A stretch of 64,000 nucleotides of DNA from Methylobacterium haplocladii (GTDB lineage Bacteria > Pseudomonadota > Alphaproteobacteria > Rhizobiales > Beijerinckiaceae). Under the pieces are notes generated by a model. It was not told the DNA's origin. It saw nothing but the letters and a program-made list of their open reading frames with translations, and did no database searches. Shown here piece by piece: positions 1 through 10,804 of this stretch. The stretch is taken from NCBI RefSeq assembly GCF_007992175.1, contig NZ_BJZT01000002.1, positions 1-64,000 of the forward strand. Direction: 5' to 3'. Numbering within the stretch: the stretch's first letter is position 1; each line of letters opens with the position of its first letter. Made by a program: the position numbers and the translations under genes.

Positions 1-5
1 GGCCC

Positions 6-34
6 GCCGCGAGGGTCCTTGCGACCCTCGCGGC
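6..34. terminator. Strong GC hairpin at the window start
   Basis: Bases 6-17 and 23-34 are perfect inverted copies (12-bp stem) around a 5-base loop. No T-tract follows on the plus strand, so this is either a factor-assisted terminator for a gene lying before the window or another mRNA 3'-end structure. Its target cannot be seen. Confidence 0.5.
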
Positions 35-622
35 GTCGGCGCTCGCCGGAACGGGCCGAACCGAGGCCACCATGCCTCTTTTTCGCCGTATTTCGACCAC
101 CCGGCCGATCGGATGCGCACAATTGAGTGCCACGCCAACAACCAGAAGGAACCGACGCAGCCAGCCGGATTCTATCAAATGTTATGGGAGCTTGGCGGGG
201 ATGGTGACGCGAGGGTAACGGCAGATAAGCAGCCGTTGCAGATATCCCGCGCCAACAGGTGCGGCGTCCTGCCGCATGTAGCCGAAAAAATCCCATTTTC
301 TGAGGGGCTTATCGACGGAGCTTGGAAGCCCTCGATCTCTCAGGTTCGCACATCGCGGCATACCGATGCTGCGCCGCAACGATCTCAAAAAGTTCAACGC
401 TTTCGGGTGGATGCGGCGACTGATGCGGCGGTTGCGAAGGGTCTTCGAAAGATCAGATCGCTTGTTCCTGCCATAAGCGTGGCGCCGATCCGGGTTGATC
501 CGCTCCCCGATGAATGGTCACGTTAATGGGCGATGCGTAACCAGCGCATCGTGATGAGGTTAAAGGCCGGATCTTCTCGCTGGAAGATCTTGCCTGTAGC
601 CTGTCATTTCAGGAGAATATTT
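35..622. other. Stretch without a recognisable gene
   Basis: About 590 bases of more mixed base composition than the neighbouring genes. A 137-codon plus-strand frame (113-526) and a 71-codon minus-strand frame (182-397) are open, but neither has a clear ribosome binding site or a recognisable domain. The last 90 bases form the leader of the small peptide gene that follows. Confidence 0.5.
531..589 (+). promoter_or_regulatory. Two tandem hairpins in the leader of the double-glycine peptide gene
   Basis: Hairpin 1 pairs 531-537 with 545-551 (7 bp). Hairpin 2 pairs 570-576 with 583-589 (7 bp, 6-base loop). Both lie just upstream of the AGGAGA ribosome binding site at 611-616. The inverted repeats are seen directly; a role in translation control or mRNA stability is inference. 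Confidence 0.35.
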
Positions 623-856
623 ATGTCGCAGAACATCGAGACCATCCGCGAGCTCAACGCTTCGGAGCTGGATGCAGTCGGTGGCGGCCTCGGCGTCGGC
701 GTCGGTGCTACCGTGGATCTCAGCCAGGAACTCGGCGCTGTATCCGGAACGATCGATCAGGTCGGCGGCCTCGTGAGCGGTCTGCTCGGCACCGTGCTGG
801 GTGCGGTCGGCGGCGTTCTCGGCGGCGTGACCGGCTCGGTCGGCCTCGGCAAGTAA
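623..856 (+). CDS. Small Gly/Val-rich peptide with double-glycine (bacteriocin-type) leader
   Basis: This 77-residue peptide starts at an ATG with an AGGAGA ribosome binding site 6 bases upstream; that start is preferred over an in-frame start at 533. Residues 1-22 look like the leader of peptides exported by C39-peptidase ABC transporters: a polar helix with ELNASELDAV followed by GGG. The rest is a core with no Cys, rich in Gly, Val and Leu, whose second half has GxxxG spacing and ends in Lys, as in membrane-active class II microcins/bacteriocins. No transporter or immunity gene lies within the window. A family match cannot be checked here, and a non-toxic secreted peptide is possible. Confidence 0.65.
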   Translation: MSQNIETIRELNASELDAVGGGLGVGVGATVDLSQELGAVSGTIDQVGGLVSGLLGTVLGAVGGVLGGVTGSVGLGK

Positions 857-873
857 ACCTCGCCACGATGCCG

Positions 874-913
874 ACGGCGGCAGCGGGGGTTCCCCTTCCT
901 TCGCTGCCGCCGT
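874..913. terminator. Probable bidirectional terminator between the peptide gene and pckA
   Basis: A perfect 12-bp stem (874-885 with 902-913) encloses a 16-base loop that itself contains GGGG-TT-CCCC. It sits between two convergent genes, the plus-strand peptide and minus-strand pckA. No long T-run follows on either strand. Confidence 0.55.
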
Positions 914-927
914 TCGGCGCTTCGAGA

Positions 928-2544
<1,617 letters not shown>

Positions 2545-2851
2545 GGTCGTCTCTCCTCGGGCCCCTGATCGCGGCCGCCTTCCGGCCTGGGTCTCGTCGC
2601 GTCCGGAGCGTCCGCGCGGTCGTTCAGGTCCGCCGCGCGCAGGTTCACCGCCCCGTGATCCTTCCGGCTTGGAAGCGAGATTGTTTGCCGTCAATAAAAC
2701 TTTAGACCCATCGACAATTTTTTTGCACAGATCGGCGCGGCGTCGCGGCAGTGGCGCAGGCGTCTGTCCGGGCGCGGCGTACACCTATCTAAGAGCCGGC
2801 GGCTTTGCGCCCGTGCCGACCCGACGGTATGGCGCGGAGCCGCGCCATCGC
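2545..2851. other. pckA/recR divergent promoter region
   Basis: About 300 bases between divergent genes. Most is GC-rich, but 2690-2735 is AT-rich, with A/T runs around TCAATAAAACTTTAGACC and a T8 run ending near 2733. This is the likely promoter zone for one or both genes, which would leave pckA with a leader of roughly 150 bases. I could not assign -35/-10 boxes with confidence. Confidence 0.45.
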
Positions 2852-2878
2852 ATGTTCAGCCCCGAAGTCCCCTCTCCC

Positions 2879-3484
2879 ATGCCCCAATCCGTCGCCGGCC
2901 CGGAGATCGAGCGCCTGATCCAGCTCCTCGCGCGGATGCCGGGCCTCGGCCCGCGCTCGGCTCGGCGCGCGGCTTTGCAGCTCATCAAGAAGCGCGACAC
3001 CCTACTCGGGCCGCTGGCCGAGGCGATGCGGGTGGCCGCCGAGCGCATCGTCGTCTGCTCGTCCTGCGGCAACGTCGATACCAGCGAGCCCTGCACGATC
3101 TGCTGCGACGCGACCCGCGATCCCTCGACCCTCGTGCTGGTAGAGGACGTGTCGGACCTCTGGGCGCTGGAGCGTTCGGGCGCCGTCAGCGCCCGCTACC
3201 ACGTGCTGGGCGGCGTGCTGTCGGCCCTCGACGGCGTGCGCCCTGAGCATCTGAACATCAACACGCTGGTGGAGCGTGCGAGCGACCCCGCGGTGAAGGA
3301 GATCATCCTCGCCCTCAACGCCACCGTCGACGGCCAGACCACCGCCCACTACGTCACCGACGCACTCCGCCCCTTCAACCTCACCATCACCCGCCTCGCC
3401 CATGGCGTCCCGGTCGGCGGCGAGCTGGACTATCTCGACGAAGGCACCCTCTCGGCGGCGATCCGGAGCCGGACGGCGTTTTAG
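2879..3484 (+). CDS. recR: Recombination mediator protein RecR
   Basis: RecR acts with RecF/RecO to load RecA on SSB-coated single-stranded DNA during gap repair. The protein has 201 residues, the normal length. It shows the N-terminal helix-hairpin-helix ([15 protein letters not shown]), a four-cysteine zinc finger ([17 protein letters not shown]) and a Toprim domain beginning [12 protein letters not shown] at 2879 gives the standard N-terminus; an in-frame ATG at 2852 would add nine residues. In many bacteria recR follows dnaX and the YbaB gene, but here the upstream neighbour is divergent pckA. Confidence 0.95.
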   Translation: MPQSVAGPEIERLIQLLARMPGLGPRSARRAALQLIKKRDTLLGPLAEAMRVAAERIVVCSSCGNVDTSEPCTICCDATRDPSTLVLVEDVSDLWALERSGAVSARYHVLGGVLSALDGVRPEHLNINTLVERASDPAVKEIILALNATVDGQTTAHYVTDALRPFNLTITRLAHGVPVGGELDYLDEGTLSAAIRSRTAF

Positions 3485-3526
3485 GAGCGGATCGCAGAGT
3501 GCAATTGGTACGGCCGCGACGTCACC

Positions 3527-3811
3527 TCACACCTTCCGGCATCGCACCGGCCCATCCCCTGCGATCGAACGATAAACCAGATGCCCCCCGGAAGCCTCGC
3601 ACGCGGCCCGGATCGTCGCCTCGGGGCGGTAGAATCCCCAGACCGCGATCATCGGCGCCACCATCGTGAACACGGTGGCCAGCATCAGGAAGCCTGCGAC
3701 CCAGCCGTGATCGGGCGTGGCCTTCGGCGGATCCGGACGCCGTGCCGGCATCGGGCCGAGGAAGGCCAGGAGGGGGAACCACTGGAGAGTGCTCATCAGG
3801 CGCGCCCGCAT
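3527..3811 (-). CDS. Small predicted membrane protein
   Basis: The product is 94 residues from 3811, or 89 from an internal ATG at 3796 (MSTLQWF). It has a short hydrophobic N-terminal segment and one long membrane segment (roughly VAGFLMLATVFTMVAPMIAV), followed by a soluble tail of about 30 residues containing two cysteines. I recognise no family. Neither start has a strong ribosome binding site. It is convergent with recR, 42 bases away. A small inner-membrane protein of unknown role is the safest reading. Confidence 0.55.
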   Translation of the reverse strand: MRARLMSTLQWFPLLAFLGPMPARRPDPPKATPDHGWVAGFLMLATVFTMVAPMIAVWGFYRPEATIRAACEASGGHLVYRSIAGDGPVRCRKV

Positions 3812-3910
3812 GGTCGAAGGATGCGCACAGGCTGAGCTCGATCCGGCTTCGCGGCAACCCGTTTCAGGCAGGGCCGCCCGTGACGCATCAGCGCCCCGGC
3901 GCGGCGGACG

Positions 3911-4993
3911 TCAGGGGCGGCCTAGGACCGCGCCGACACGCGACGCAACACGCGGTGCCTTCTGGCTTCTGCCGCCCGGCGCCATAAGCCCGTCGATGGC
4001 GCGATCGATCGGGCCGAGCGCTGCATAGTGGATCATGTGGCCGAGCCCGGGCAGAATCTTCAGCGTGCTACCAGCGATTTCGCCGTGGAGCCGGCGCGAC
4101 TGCTCGTCGATATCGACCACCGCATCGGCATCGCCCGTGAGGATCGCTACCGGCAGATCCAGCCGCGGATAGGTGTGCTGCAGGCCGCTCGCCGCCGTGT
4201 TCATGGTCGAGGCGTCTTCCGTCGAGGCTCGCATCTGCGTGGGACCCATGGCGATCTCCACCGGAAACTCGGCCTCGAAGCGCGGCGGCACCGCCTGCGG
4301 GCGAAACACCTGCCGGAAGGCCTGCGCGGCGACGAGGCGGCCCATGGCTGGGTTCATCATGGCGCGCGCGGCATCGCCGATACCCGGCATGGCCAGCGTC
4401 TTCGACATGGTCACGTCGGCGCGGCGGCTCGGGTAGTAGTAGCCGGAGAGCAGGACGAGCCCGCGCAGCTCGCGCAAGCCGCCGGCAGCGAGCGCCAGCG
4501 CCACCAGCGTCCCCCAGGAATGCCCGACGACGAGAGGCCGCTCGACCTTCAACGCCGCCAGCACGCGATGCATCAGTTGGGCCTGCTCGACAGCCGTCCA
4601 GACCCGCGCGCGGGGGCGCGCCGTATGGCCGAAGCCGGGCCTGTCGATGGCGATGACCCGGTACCGGGTCGCAAGTCGCTCGATCAGGCCGCAGATGACG
4701 AAATCCTCGGCCATGGTGCCGTTGCCGTGCAGAAGCACCACCGGCCGTCCCCTGCCCCGGACGATGCAATGCACGCGCAGCTGGTCGATCTCGACGAAGC
4801 GGCCCGGCGCTTTGCGGGATGCCTCCGTCTTCCGAGCACGGACGGCCGAGCCGGTCTTGGGCGCGCCGACCTTGGGCTTCGTCCTCACGGCCGTCCGGGG
4901 CGGCTTGGCCGTCGCCGTCAGGAGTTTCGTGAGCTGCGCAGCGCCCCGACGGACGGCCCGCTTGGCGCTGCGGCGAGTACCGAATGGGAACAC
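3911..4993 (-). CDS. Alpha/beta hydrolase with long basic N-terminal tail
   Basis: The domain from about residue 65 is a complete alpha/beta-hydrolase fold. It has an HGNG oxyanion-hole motif, the nucleophile elbow GHSWG, an acidic residue in TGDADAVVD and a catalytic His in GLGHMIHY. The preceding 60 or so residues are rich in Lys, Arg, Ala and Pro and look disordered. The start is uncertain: GTG at 4993 gives 360 residues beginning VFPFGTRRSAKRA, while the frame stays open to 5197. Substrate is unknown; esterase, haloperoxidase-like or epoxide-hydrolase-like activities are all compatible. The basic tail might bind DNA, polyphosphate or an acidic surface. Confidence 0.8.
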   Translation of the reverse strand: MFPFGTRRSAKRAVRRGAAQLTKLLTATAKPPRTAVRTKPKVGAPKTGSAVRARKTEASRKAPGRFVEIDQLRVHCIVRGRGRPVVLLHGNGTMAEDFVICGLIERLATRYRVIAIDRPGFGHTARPRARVWTAVEQAQLMHRVLAALKVERPLVVGHSWGTLVALALAAGGLRELRGLVLLSGYYYPSRRADVTMSKTLAMPGIGDAARAMMNPAMGRLVAAQAFRQVFRPQAVPPRFEAEFPVEIAMGPTQMRASTEDASTMNTAASGLQHTYPRLDLPVAILTGDADAVVDIDEQSRRLHGEIAGSTLKILPGLGHMIHYAALGPIDRAIDGLMAPGGRSQKAPRVASRVGAVLGRP

Positions 4994-5246
4994 GGATGGG
5001 CCTAGGGCTGCAGTTGCGGATCGCCGATGCGGGCCGTGGATGCGAGTATCAGCATCGTGCGTGCCGGTTTCATGGCGAGCGTGTGCGGCAGTGTGGCGTG
5101 GGAGCCCGCACCCCGACGATCGTCGAGCAAGGGAGACCACCACATTCTTCCGTTGTGCGTCATCGCACCCCGATCCGGCGATGGCCGGCGAACTCACTGG
5201 CAGCGGTCGCTCCCCGCAGGCCGCGTTCGCTGAAAAGGATCATGTC

Positions 5247-5495
5247 ATGACCGTTCGTTTCGCCTCCATCGCCGCTGCTCTCGTCCTCGGCCTGGGTGTA
5301 CCGGCCTCCTCGGCCATCGCGCGAAGCTACACCGCTCCGGCTGGCATCGAATGGACGGATCGGGCGGCCGATGCCGCCTCCACGCGCGCGGCCTCGCGCA
5401 GCCACGTCGATGACTCCGCCAAGATGGGCAATGCCGAACAGAACGCGCGGTCGGTGCCGAGTTACGGCGCGACCTCGGGCGGCCCGGCCTACTGA
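5247..5495 (+). CDS. Small secreted protein, unknown function
   Basis: An 82-residue protein starts at ATG 5247 behind an AAGGA ribosome binding site. Residues 1-26 form a typical Sec signal peptide (basic start, hydrophobic AALVLGLGV core, likely cleavage after SSAIA). The mature part is short, polar and low in complexity, with no cysteines. No domain is recognised; a periplasmic location is inferred. Confidence 0.7.
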   Translation: MTVRFASIAAALVLGLGVPASSAIARSYTAPAGIEWTDRAADAASTRAASRSHVDDSAKMGNAEQNARSVPSYGATSGGPAY

Positions 5496-5645
5496 ACGCA
5501 CCGCATCCGTCGCGGCGGTGGATCGGGCTCGTTCCGGTCGCCGCCGCGAGGCTTCGTTCGGGATTTGACCGTCCGCAGGCCGCCCCCTATGCGAAAGGCT
5601 TGTCCGGCGCGCCCTCGGGGCGCTGCAATCGAGCCCGCCCTGCCC

Positions 5646-6161
5646 ATGACGATCCGACCCCTGGTGATCCTGCCCGATCCCATTCTGCGCCAGACTTCCG
5701 AGCCCGTCGCGGCGATTACGCCCGAGATCGAGACGCTGGCGAAGGACATGCTCGAGACGATGTACGACGCTCCCGGCGTCGGCCTCGCCGCGATCCAGAT
5801 CGGGGTGGCGAAGCGCGTGGTGACGATCGACACCAACAAGGAAGAAGAGGCGCGCGACCCGACGGTCTTCATCAATCCCGAGATCGTCTGGTCCTCGGAC
5901 GAGATGCGGATCTACGACGAGGGCTGCCTCTCGATTCCCGAATACTATGGCGAGGTCGAGAGGCCGGACCGGGTGCGCGTGCGCTACATGGACCTGAAGG
6001 GCGAGACGGTGGAGAAAGAGGCCGACGGCCTGCTCGCCACCTGCCTGCAGCACGAGATCGATCACCTCAACGGCGTGCTGTTCATCGACCACCTGTCGAA
6101 GCTCAAGCGCGACCGGGTCATCAAGAAGTTCGCCAAGGCCGCCAAGCGCGACGCGGCCTGA
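5646..6161 (+). CDS. def: Peptide deformylase
   Basis: Removes the formyl group from the N-terminal methionine of nascent proteins at the ribosome. The 171-residue protein has all three family motifs: GVGLAA (44-49), EGCLS with metal-binding Cys94, and HEIDH (136-140) with catalytic Glu137 and two metal-binding His. The ATG at 5646 gives the usual N-terminus; an upstream in-frame start would add 27 unlikely residues. It is 17 bases before fmt, forming the common def-fmt operon, here extended by truA. Confidence 0.97.
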   Translation: MTIRPLVILPDPILRQTSEPVAAITPEIETLAKDMLETMYDAPGVGLAAIQIGVAKRVVTIDTNKEEEARDPTVFINPEIVWSSDEMRIYDEGCLSIPEYYGEVERPDRVRVRYMDLKGETVEKEADGLLATCLQHEIDHLNGVLFIDHLSKLKRDRVIKKFAKAAKRDAA

Positions 6162-6178
6162 AGCTAGGTTTTTCCACG

Positions 6179-7108
6179 ATGCGCGTTGTTTTCATGGGCA
6201 CGCCGGACTTTTCCGTGCCCACCCTCGCGCGGATCGTCGCCGACGGGCACCAGGTCGTCGCCGTGTACACCCGGGCACCCGCCAGGGCCGGCCGCGGCAT
6301 GGGCGTCAAACTCTCCCCGGTGCACACGCTGGCGAACGCCCTGGGGCTCGAGGTGCTCAGCCCTGCCAGCCTGAAAACCGACGCGGCGACGGAGGTGTTT
6401 TCCGGGCATGCGGCGGACGTCGCCGTCGTGGTCGCATACGGCCTGCTGCTCCCTCAGAGTGTTCTCGACGCACCGCGTCACGGCTGCCTCAACCTGCACG
6501 GATCGCTCCTGCCGCGCTGGCGCGGCGCCGCGCCGATCCAGCGCGCCATCATGGCGGGTGATGCCGAGAGTGGTGTCGGCATCATGCGGATGGAGAAGGG
6601 CTTGGACACCGGACCGGTCGCGCTCGAAGAGCGCGTCCCGATCACCGAGGGCATGACCGCCGGCGCGCTCCACGACACGCTGATGCCGCTCGGCGCCGAC
6701 TTGATGAGCCGGGCGCTTGCGGCCCTGGCCGAGGGCAACCTCGCCTTCACGCCTCAGACGGACGATGGAATCATCTACGCGCACAAGATCACGAACGAGG
6801 AAGGCCACATCGACTGGCACCGACCGGCCGCCGAAATCGCCCGCCACATCAACGGCCTGTCGCCGTTCCCGGGTGCCTACTTCGAAGCCGATCTCGGCAA
6901 GGGGCCGGAGCGGGTCAAGGTGCTGCGCGCAGAGCGGGCGGAAGGATCCGGCGTGCCCGGCACCTTGCTCGATGCAGCCTGCACGGTCGCCTGCGGCGAG
7001 GGCGCGGTGCGGCTTCTCGAACTGCGACGGGCCGGCAAGGGCGGGGTCGCGACGGGCGGGGACTTCCTGCGGGGGGCGCGGCTCGGCTCAGGGGCGCACC
7101 TCGCCTGA
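6179..7108 (+). CDS. fmt: Methionyl-tRNA formyltransferase
   Basis: Formylates Met-tRNA(fMet) using 10-formyl-tetrahydrofolate for translation initiation; def reverses this on finished N-termini. The protein is 309 residues. It starts MRVVFMGTPDFSVP, carries the formyl-transferase signature LNLHGSLLPRWRGAAPIQ, and has the catalytic Asp in GLDTGP. The C-terminal tRNA-binding OB-like domain is present. Its stop overlaps the start of truA (ATGA), which suggests translational coupling. Confidence 0.97.
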   Translation: MRVVFMGTPDFSVPTLARIVADGHQVVAVYTRAPARAGRGMGVKLSPVHTLANALGLEVLSPASLKTDAATEVFSGHAADVAVVVAYGLLLPQSVLDAPRHGCLNLHGSLLPRWRGAAPIQRAIMAGDAESGVGIMRMEKGLDTGPVALEERVPITEGMTAGALHDTLMPLGADLMSRALAALAEGNLAFTPQTDDGIIYAHKITNEEGHIDWHRPAAEIARHINGLSPFPGAYFEADLGKGPERVKVLRAERAEGSGVPGTLLDAACTVACGEGAVRLLELRRAGKGGVATGGDFLRGARLGSGAHLA

Positions 7109-7875
7109 TGCCTCGCTACAAGCTCGTCATCGAGTATGATGGCGCCCCGTTTTACGGCTGGCAACGGCAGGCCGAAGGCTTGACCGTCCAGGGCGTCATC
7201 GAGACGGCAATCCGGAAATTCACGGGCGAAACCGCCCGTCTCACGTGCGCCGGCCGTACCGATGCCGGCGTCCACGCCACACATCAGGTCGCCCACCTCG
7301 ACCTTGCCCGAGACTGGCGCACGGACACGGTGCGCGACGCCACCAACGCGCATCTTCGCCCGCATCCGGTCTCGATCGTCAGCGCCGAGCTCGTCGGCGA
7401 CAGCTTCGATGCGCGGCGCACCGCGATCCGCCGGCACTATCGCTACCGCATTCTCAACCGGCGGAGCCCGCCGGGAATCACCCGGGCCCATGTCTGGCAC
7501 GTGCCTTGGAAGCTCGACCCGGATCTGATGCAGGCGGCGGCGCTCAGGCTTCTCGGCCGGCATGACTTTTCGGCCTTTCGCGCGGCCGAGTGCCAAGCGG
7601 CGAGCCCCGTGCGGACGCTCGAACGGCTCGACGTCGCGCAGCGCACAATGGGGTTTCACGACGAGATCGTGGTCGAGACATCGGCGCGGTCGTTCCTGCA
7701 TCATCAGGTGCGTTTCATCGTCGGCACCCTCATGATGGCCGGCTGTCGGCGCTTCAGCGCGGACGACGTCGCCGACATCCTCGCCTCGCGCGACCGCAGC
7801 CGCTGCGGGCCGATGGCGCCGGCGCATGGGTTGACGTTCGTGGGCGTCGATTACGCGGACGAAGACGGAAAATAG
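7108..7875 (+). CDS. truA: tRNA pseudouridine(38-40) synthase TruA
   Basis: Converts U38-U40 in the anticodon arm of many tRNAs to pseudouridine. The protein is 255 residues, and catalytic Asp52 lies in the GRTDAGVHA motif. The start overlaps the fmt stop by four bases, so def-fmt-truA is one translation-related operon. The last 25 bases overlap the 3' end of convergent dapE. Confidence 0.96.
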   Translation: MPRYKLVIEYDGAPFYGWQRQAEGLTVQGVIETAIRKFTGETARLTCAGRTDAGVHATHQVAHLDLARDWRTDTVRDATNAHLRPHPVSIVSAELVGDSFDARRTAIRRHYRYRILNRRSPPGITRAHVWHVPWKLDPDLMQAAALRLLGRHDFSAFRAAECQAASPVRTLERLDVAQRTMGFHDEIVVETSARSFLHHQVRFIVGTLMMAGCRRFSADDVADILASRDRSRCGPMAPAHGLTFVGVDYADEDGK

Positions 7876-9026
7876 GCATCGAGCACGCGCCGGTAGATCG
7901 CCGTCAGCTGCTCCAGATCGGCGACCGCCACGCATTCGTCGATCTGATGCATCGTCTCCCCGACGAGCCCGAACTCGATCACCGGGCAGCAGTCCTTGAT
8001 GAAGCGGGCATCCGAGGTGCCCCCGGTCGTCGAGAGCGTCGGCTTCAATCCGGTCTCGGCCTCGATCGCGCCTGCCACCACATCGACGAAGGCATCGGGC
8101 TGTGTGAGGAAGGCCGGCGCGTTCGAGGGCTGAAGGTCCAGGCTGAAGCGGACGATGTTGCCAGCTGAGGCGTCGAGCCGGCGCCGGATCTCGGCGCCGA
8201 GACTCTCGGCGCTCCAGCCCTCGTTGAAGCGGATGTTGAACACCGCCTTGGCGCTCGCCGGGATCACGTTGGTGGCCGGATTGCCGACGTCGATCGTCGT
8301 GAATTCGAGGTTCGAGGCATCGAAATGGGCGGTGCCGTCGTCGAGCGGGTCGACGATCAAGCCGGAGCACAGACGCAGCAGGCCTGGGATCGGGTTCTCG
8401 GCCCGGTGCGGATAGGCGACGTGGCCCTGGCGGCCATGCACCGTGATGGTTCCCGTGAGCGATCCGCGGCGGCCGATCTTGATCATCTCGCCGAGGCGGC
8501 TCGGGTTTGTCGGCTCGCCGAGCAGGCAATGGTCGAAGCGCTCGCCCCTGTCGCGTGCCCAGGCAAGCAGCTTCACCGTGCCATTGATGGCCGGCCCCTC
8601 TTCGTCGCCGGTGATCAGGAAGGCGATCGAGCCGCCGAAATCGGGCCGCTCGCGCAGAAACGCCAACGTGGCCGCGAGCTTGCAGGCGATGCTGCCCTTC
8701 ATGTCGACTGCACCCCGGCCGTAAAGCCGTCCGTCCGCGATCTCGCCCGAGAACGGGTCGTGGGTCCAGGCGGAGGTCTCGCCGGTGGGCACCACGTCGG
8801 TGTGTCCGGCGAAGAGAAGGCAGGGGCTGCCGGTGCCGATGCGGGCGTAGAGGTTTTCGATGTCCGGCATTCCGGGCTCGGAAAACACCGGACGCTCGAC
8901 GGAGAAGCCGGCCTGACCGAGCACGTTTTCGAGCAGCGCGAGCGCCCCGCCCTCCTCCGGCGTTACGGAGGGACAACGGATCAGCGACTGCGCCAGTGCG
9001 ATCGGCGATGGAGTGTCGTGCGTCAT
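7851..9026 (-). CDS. dapE: Succinyl-diaminopimelate desuccinylase
   Basis: M20-family zinc amidase of the lysine/meso-diaminopimelate pathway; it cleaves N-succinyl-LL-diaminopimelate. The protein is 391 residues from ATG 9026 (MTHDTPSP). Metal ligands are visible in AGHTDVVP, in GRGAVDMKG and in ITGDEEGPA with its catalytic Glu. A more upstream in-frame start (9104) would add 26 residues without homology-like character. It is convergent with truA and divergent from the MoeB-like gene. Confidence 0.95.
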   Translation of the reverse strand: MTHDTPSPIALAQSLIRCPSVTPEEGGALALLENVLGQAGFSVERPVFSEPGMPDIENLYARIGTGSPCLLFAGHTDVVPTGETSAWTHDPFSGEIADGRLYGRGAVDMKGSIACKLAATLAFLRERPDFGGSIAFLITGDEEGPAINGTVKLLAWARDRGERFDHCLLGEPTNPSRLGEMIKIGRRGSLTGTITVHGRQGHVAYPHRAENPIPGLLRLCSGLIVDPLDDGTAHFDASNLEFTTIDVGNPATNVIPASAKAVFNIRFNEGWSAESLGAEIRRRLDASAGNIVRFSLDLQPSNAPAFLTQPDAFVDVVAGAIEAETGLKPTLSTTGGTSDARFIKDCCPVIEFGLVGETMHQIDECVAVADLEQLTAIYRRVLDAYFPSSSA

Positions 9027-9160
9027 TCCGCTTGGCTTGCCATGGCGCCTGTCGGCCGTCGATCCTCTGCGGCCGACCCGAGCGATCGCGATCGAAGAAT
9101 TCACCGCGACGCTCTGTCGACGAACTTTCGCGCGGCGGCCCGGCCGCCTATCTCACGGGC

Positions 9161-9955
9161 ATGGCTCTCACCTCCGACGAAGTCGAACGCTATGCGCGCC
9201 ATCTCGTCCTGCGCGAGATCGGTGGCCCGGGACAGAACCGGCTCAAGGCGGCGCGGGTGCTCGTGGTCGGCGCCGGCGGGCTTGGGGCACCCCTGATTCA
9301 GTATGTCGCTGCGGCCGGGGTCGGCACCATCGGCATCGCCGACGACGACGTGGTGTCGCTCTCGAATCTACAGCGGCAGGTGATCCACGAGACGCCGGAT
9401 ATCGGCCGGCCGAAGGTGGAGAGCGCGGCCGAGGCCGTGGCTCGTCTGAACCCGCATGTTCGGATTGAGACCCATGCGGTCCGGCTTGATGCCGAGAGCG
9501 CCGCCGCGCTGGCCGCCGAGTACGACGTCGTCGCGGATGGCTCCGACAACTTCGCGACGCGCTACGCCGTCTCCGATGCCTGCTTTCACGTCCGGCGCCC
9601 GCTTGTCACGGCCGCCCTCGGGCAGTTCGACGGCTCCCTCACGACGCTTCGACCGCACGAGACCGGCGCCGACGGACTGCCGAACCCGACCTATCGCTGC
9701 CTGTTTCCAGACCCGCCGCCGCCCGGCGCCGTGCCGACCTGTGCGGAGGCCGGGGTGCTCGGCGCACTCGCAGGCGTCATGGGCTCGCTGATGGCGCTGG
9801 AGGTGATCCGCGCCATCGTGCCCTTCGGCGAGTCTCTGGTCGGGCGCCTGCTGATGGTCGACGCGCGTTCGATGCGCTTCGAGACGCTCGGCTACGCCTG
9901 GGATCCTGCCAATCCGCTCAGTGGAGACCGGGCAGGAGCGGCGGCGGCTCCTTGA
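9161..9955 (+). CDS. MoeB/ThiF/HesA-family adenylyltransferase
   Basis: E1-like enzyme that adenylates the C-terminal Gly of a sulfur-carrier ubiquitin-like protein (MoaD or ThiS) for molybdopterin or thiazole synthesis. The 264-residue protein has the nucleotide motif [10 protein letters not shown], the SNLQRQ segment and the [11 protein letters not shown] metal/ATP motif. It keeps single cysteines in NPTYRCLFP and PTCAEAG. The first Cys of the usual CxxC is Thr here and no C-terminal CxxC is present, so the structural zinc site of E. coli MoeB seems to be missing. MoeB versus ThiF cannot be decided from sequence alone. Confidence 0.88.
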   Translation: MALTSDEVERYARHLVLREIGGPGQNRLKAARVLVVGAGGLGAPLIQYVAAAGVGTIGIADDDVVSLSNLQRQVIHETPDIGRPKVESAAEAVARLNPHVRIETHAVRLDAESAAALAAEYDVVADGSDNFATRYAVSDACFHVRRPLVTAALGQFDGSLTTLRPHETGADGLPNPTYRCLFPDPPPPGAVPTCAEAGVLGALAGVMGSLMALEVIRAIVPFGESLVGRLLMVDARSMRFETLGYAWDPANPLSGDRAGAAAAP

Positions 9956-10793
9956 GCGCCAGTCCATCGAGGCAGCATTTCTTGTACTTCTTGCCGCTTC
10001 CGCAGGGACACGGATCGTTACGGCCGACATCCTTGAAGGGGTTCTTGATCGGCTGACCGGCGCTCTCTGCCGTCCAGGCCAGGGCAGCGACCGGATCGTC
10101 GAGGTAGCCGAAGGCTTCACCGGCGAAGGCTTCGTAGTCCGGCGGCTGCTTCGTCACCTGCCGAATTGCCTTCCGGAACCAAGCCAAGTCGCTGAATTCG
10201 TCGGTAATCCGGCCGTCCTTGCGGGCGGCCTCGACGCGGGGGACCAGCTCGGTCAGCCCGAGATAGGCGATCGTCTGTTCCCAGCCGACCCAACCCGGGC
10301 TCTCCTCGACCGCGACCTGCGCGTCGTCGAAGCGCTCCAGCAAAGCACGCGTCGCATCGCGGTCGAGGCGACCCGCGCGGGTCAGGAAGCCGATCGCGTC
10401 GAAGGCGGCATTGCGTGCGAAGTCGTCGATGGTGCTGTCGAGGATGAAGCGGTGTAGCGCCGCGACGTCACCATCGAAGGCGCTCGCGAGCGCGAGCGGG
10501 ATCGTCTCCGAGATGGCGTCGCCGAGGAAGCCTTCGAGGACTTCGTCGTCCTGCCGCAGCAGACGCAGGAGCGGGGCGAACACACGGGTGTCGCGGGCGG
10601 CCGCGAGGGCGTGAACGCCCCAGAACAGGAGGTTCGCCTCCTCGTCGCTCGGGGCGTCCGGGTCCTCGGCCGCGAGGTCGAGCACGTGCAGCACCGCATC
10701 GGCCACCGCGTCCGGCGTTTCGACCGCGCGCCGAAGGGCATCCTTCGGAAGGTGCTTCGCTTCCGAGAGAAGCGTGACGAGGTCTTCGTCCAT
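9918..10793 (-). CDS. DUF1186 family protein with C-terminal SEC-C zinc motif
   Basis: The 291-residue protein is mostly a helical repeat of HEAT type. It ends in a SecA-like metal-binding motif, [18 protein letters not shown], found in SecA and in several proteins linked to protein quality control. ATG 10793 sits behind AGGAG; a longer form from ATG 10808 would overlap the pheT stop as ATGA. Both readings suggest coupling to pheT. The last 38 bases overlap the convergent MoeB-like gene. Function is unknown; the domain suggests a protein- or ribosome-interacting role. Confidence 0.82.
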   Translation of the reverse strand: MDEDLVTLLSEAKHLPKDALRRAVETPDAVADAVLHVLDLAAEDPDAPSDEEANLLFWGVHALAAARDTRVFAPLLRLLRQDDEVLEGFLGDAISETIPLALASAFDGDVAALHRFILDSTIDDFARNAAFDAIGFLTRAGRLDRDATRALLERFDDAQVAVEESPGWVGWEQTIAYLGLTELVPRVEAARKDGRITDEFSDLAWFRKAIRQVTKQPPDYEAFAGEAFGYLDDPVAALAWTAESAGQPIKNPFKDVGRNDPCPCGSGKKYKKCCLDGLALKEPPPLLPGLH

Positions 10794-10804
10794 GGTCCTC
10801 TCCT

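Noticed and set aside
182..397. 71-codon minus-strand frame near the window start
   Set aside because: A few segments look protein-like, but there is no start signal and no family I can name.
113..526. 137-codon plus-strand frame near the window start
   Set aside because: No ribosome binding site, no recognised domain, and a composition unlike neighbouring genes.
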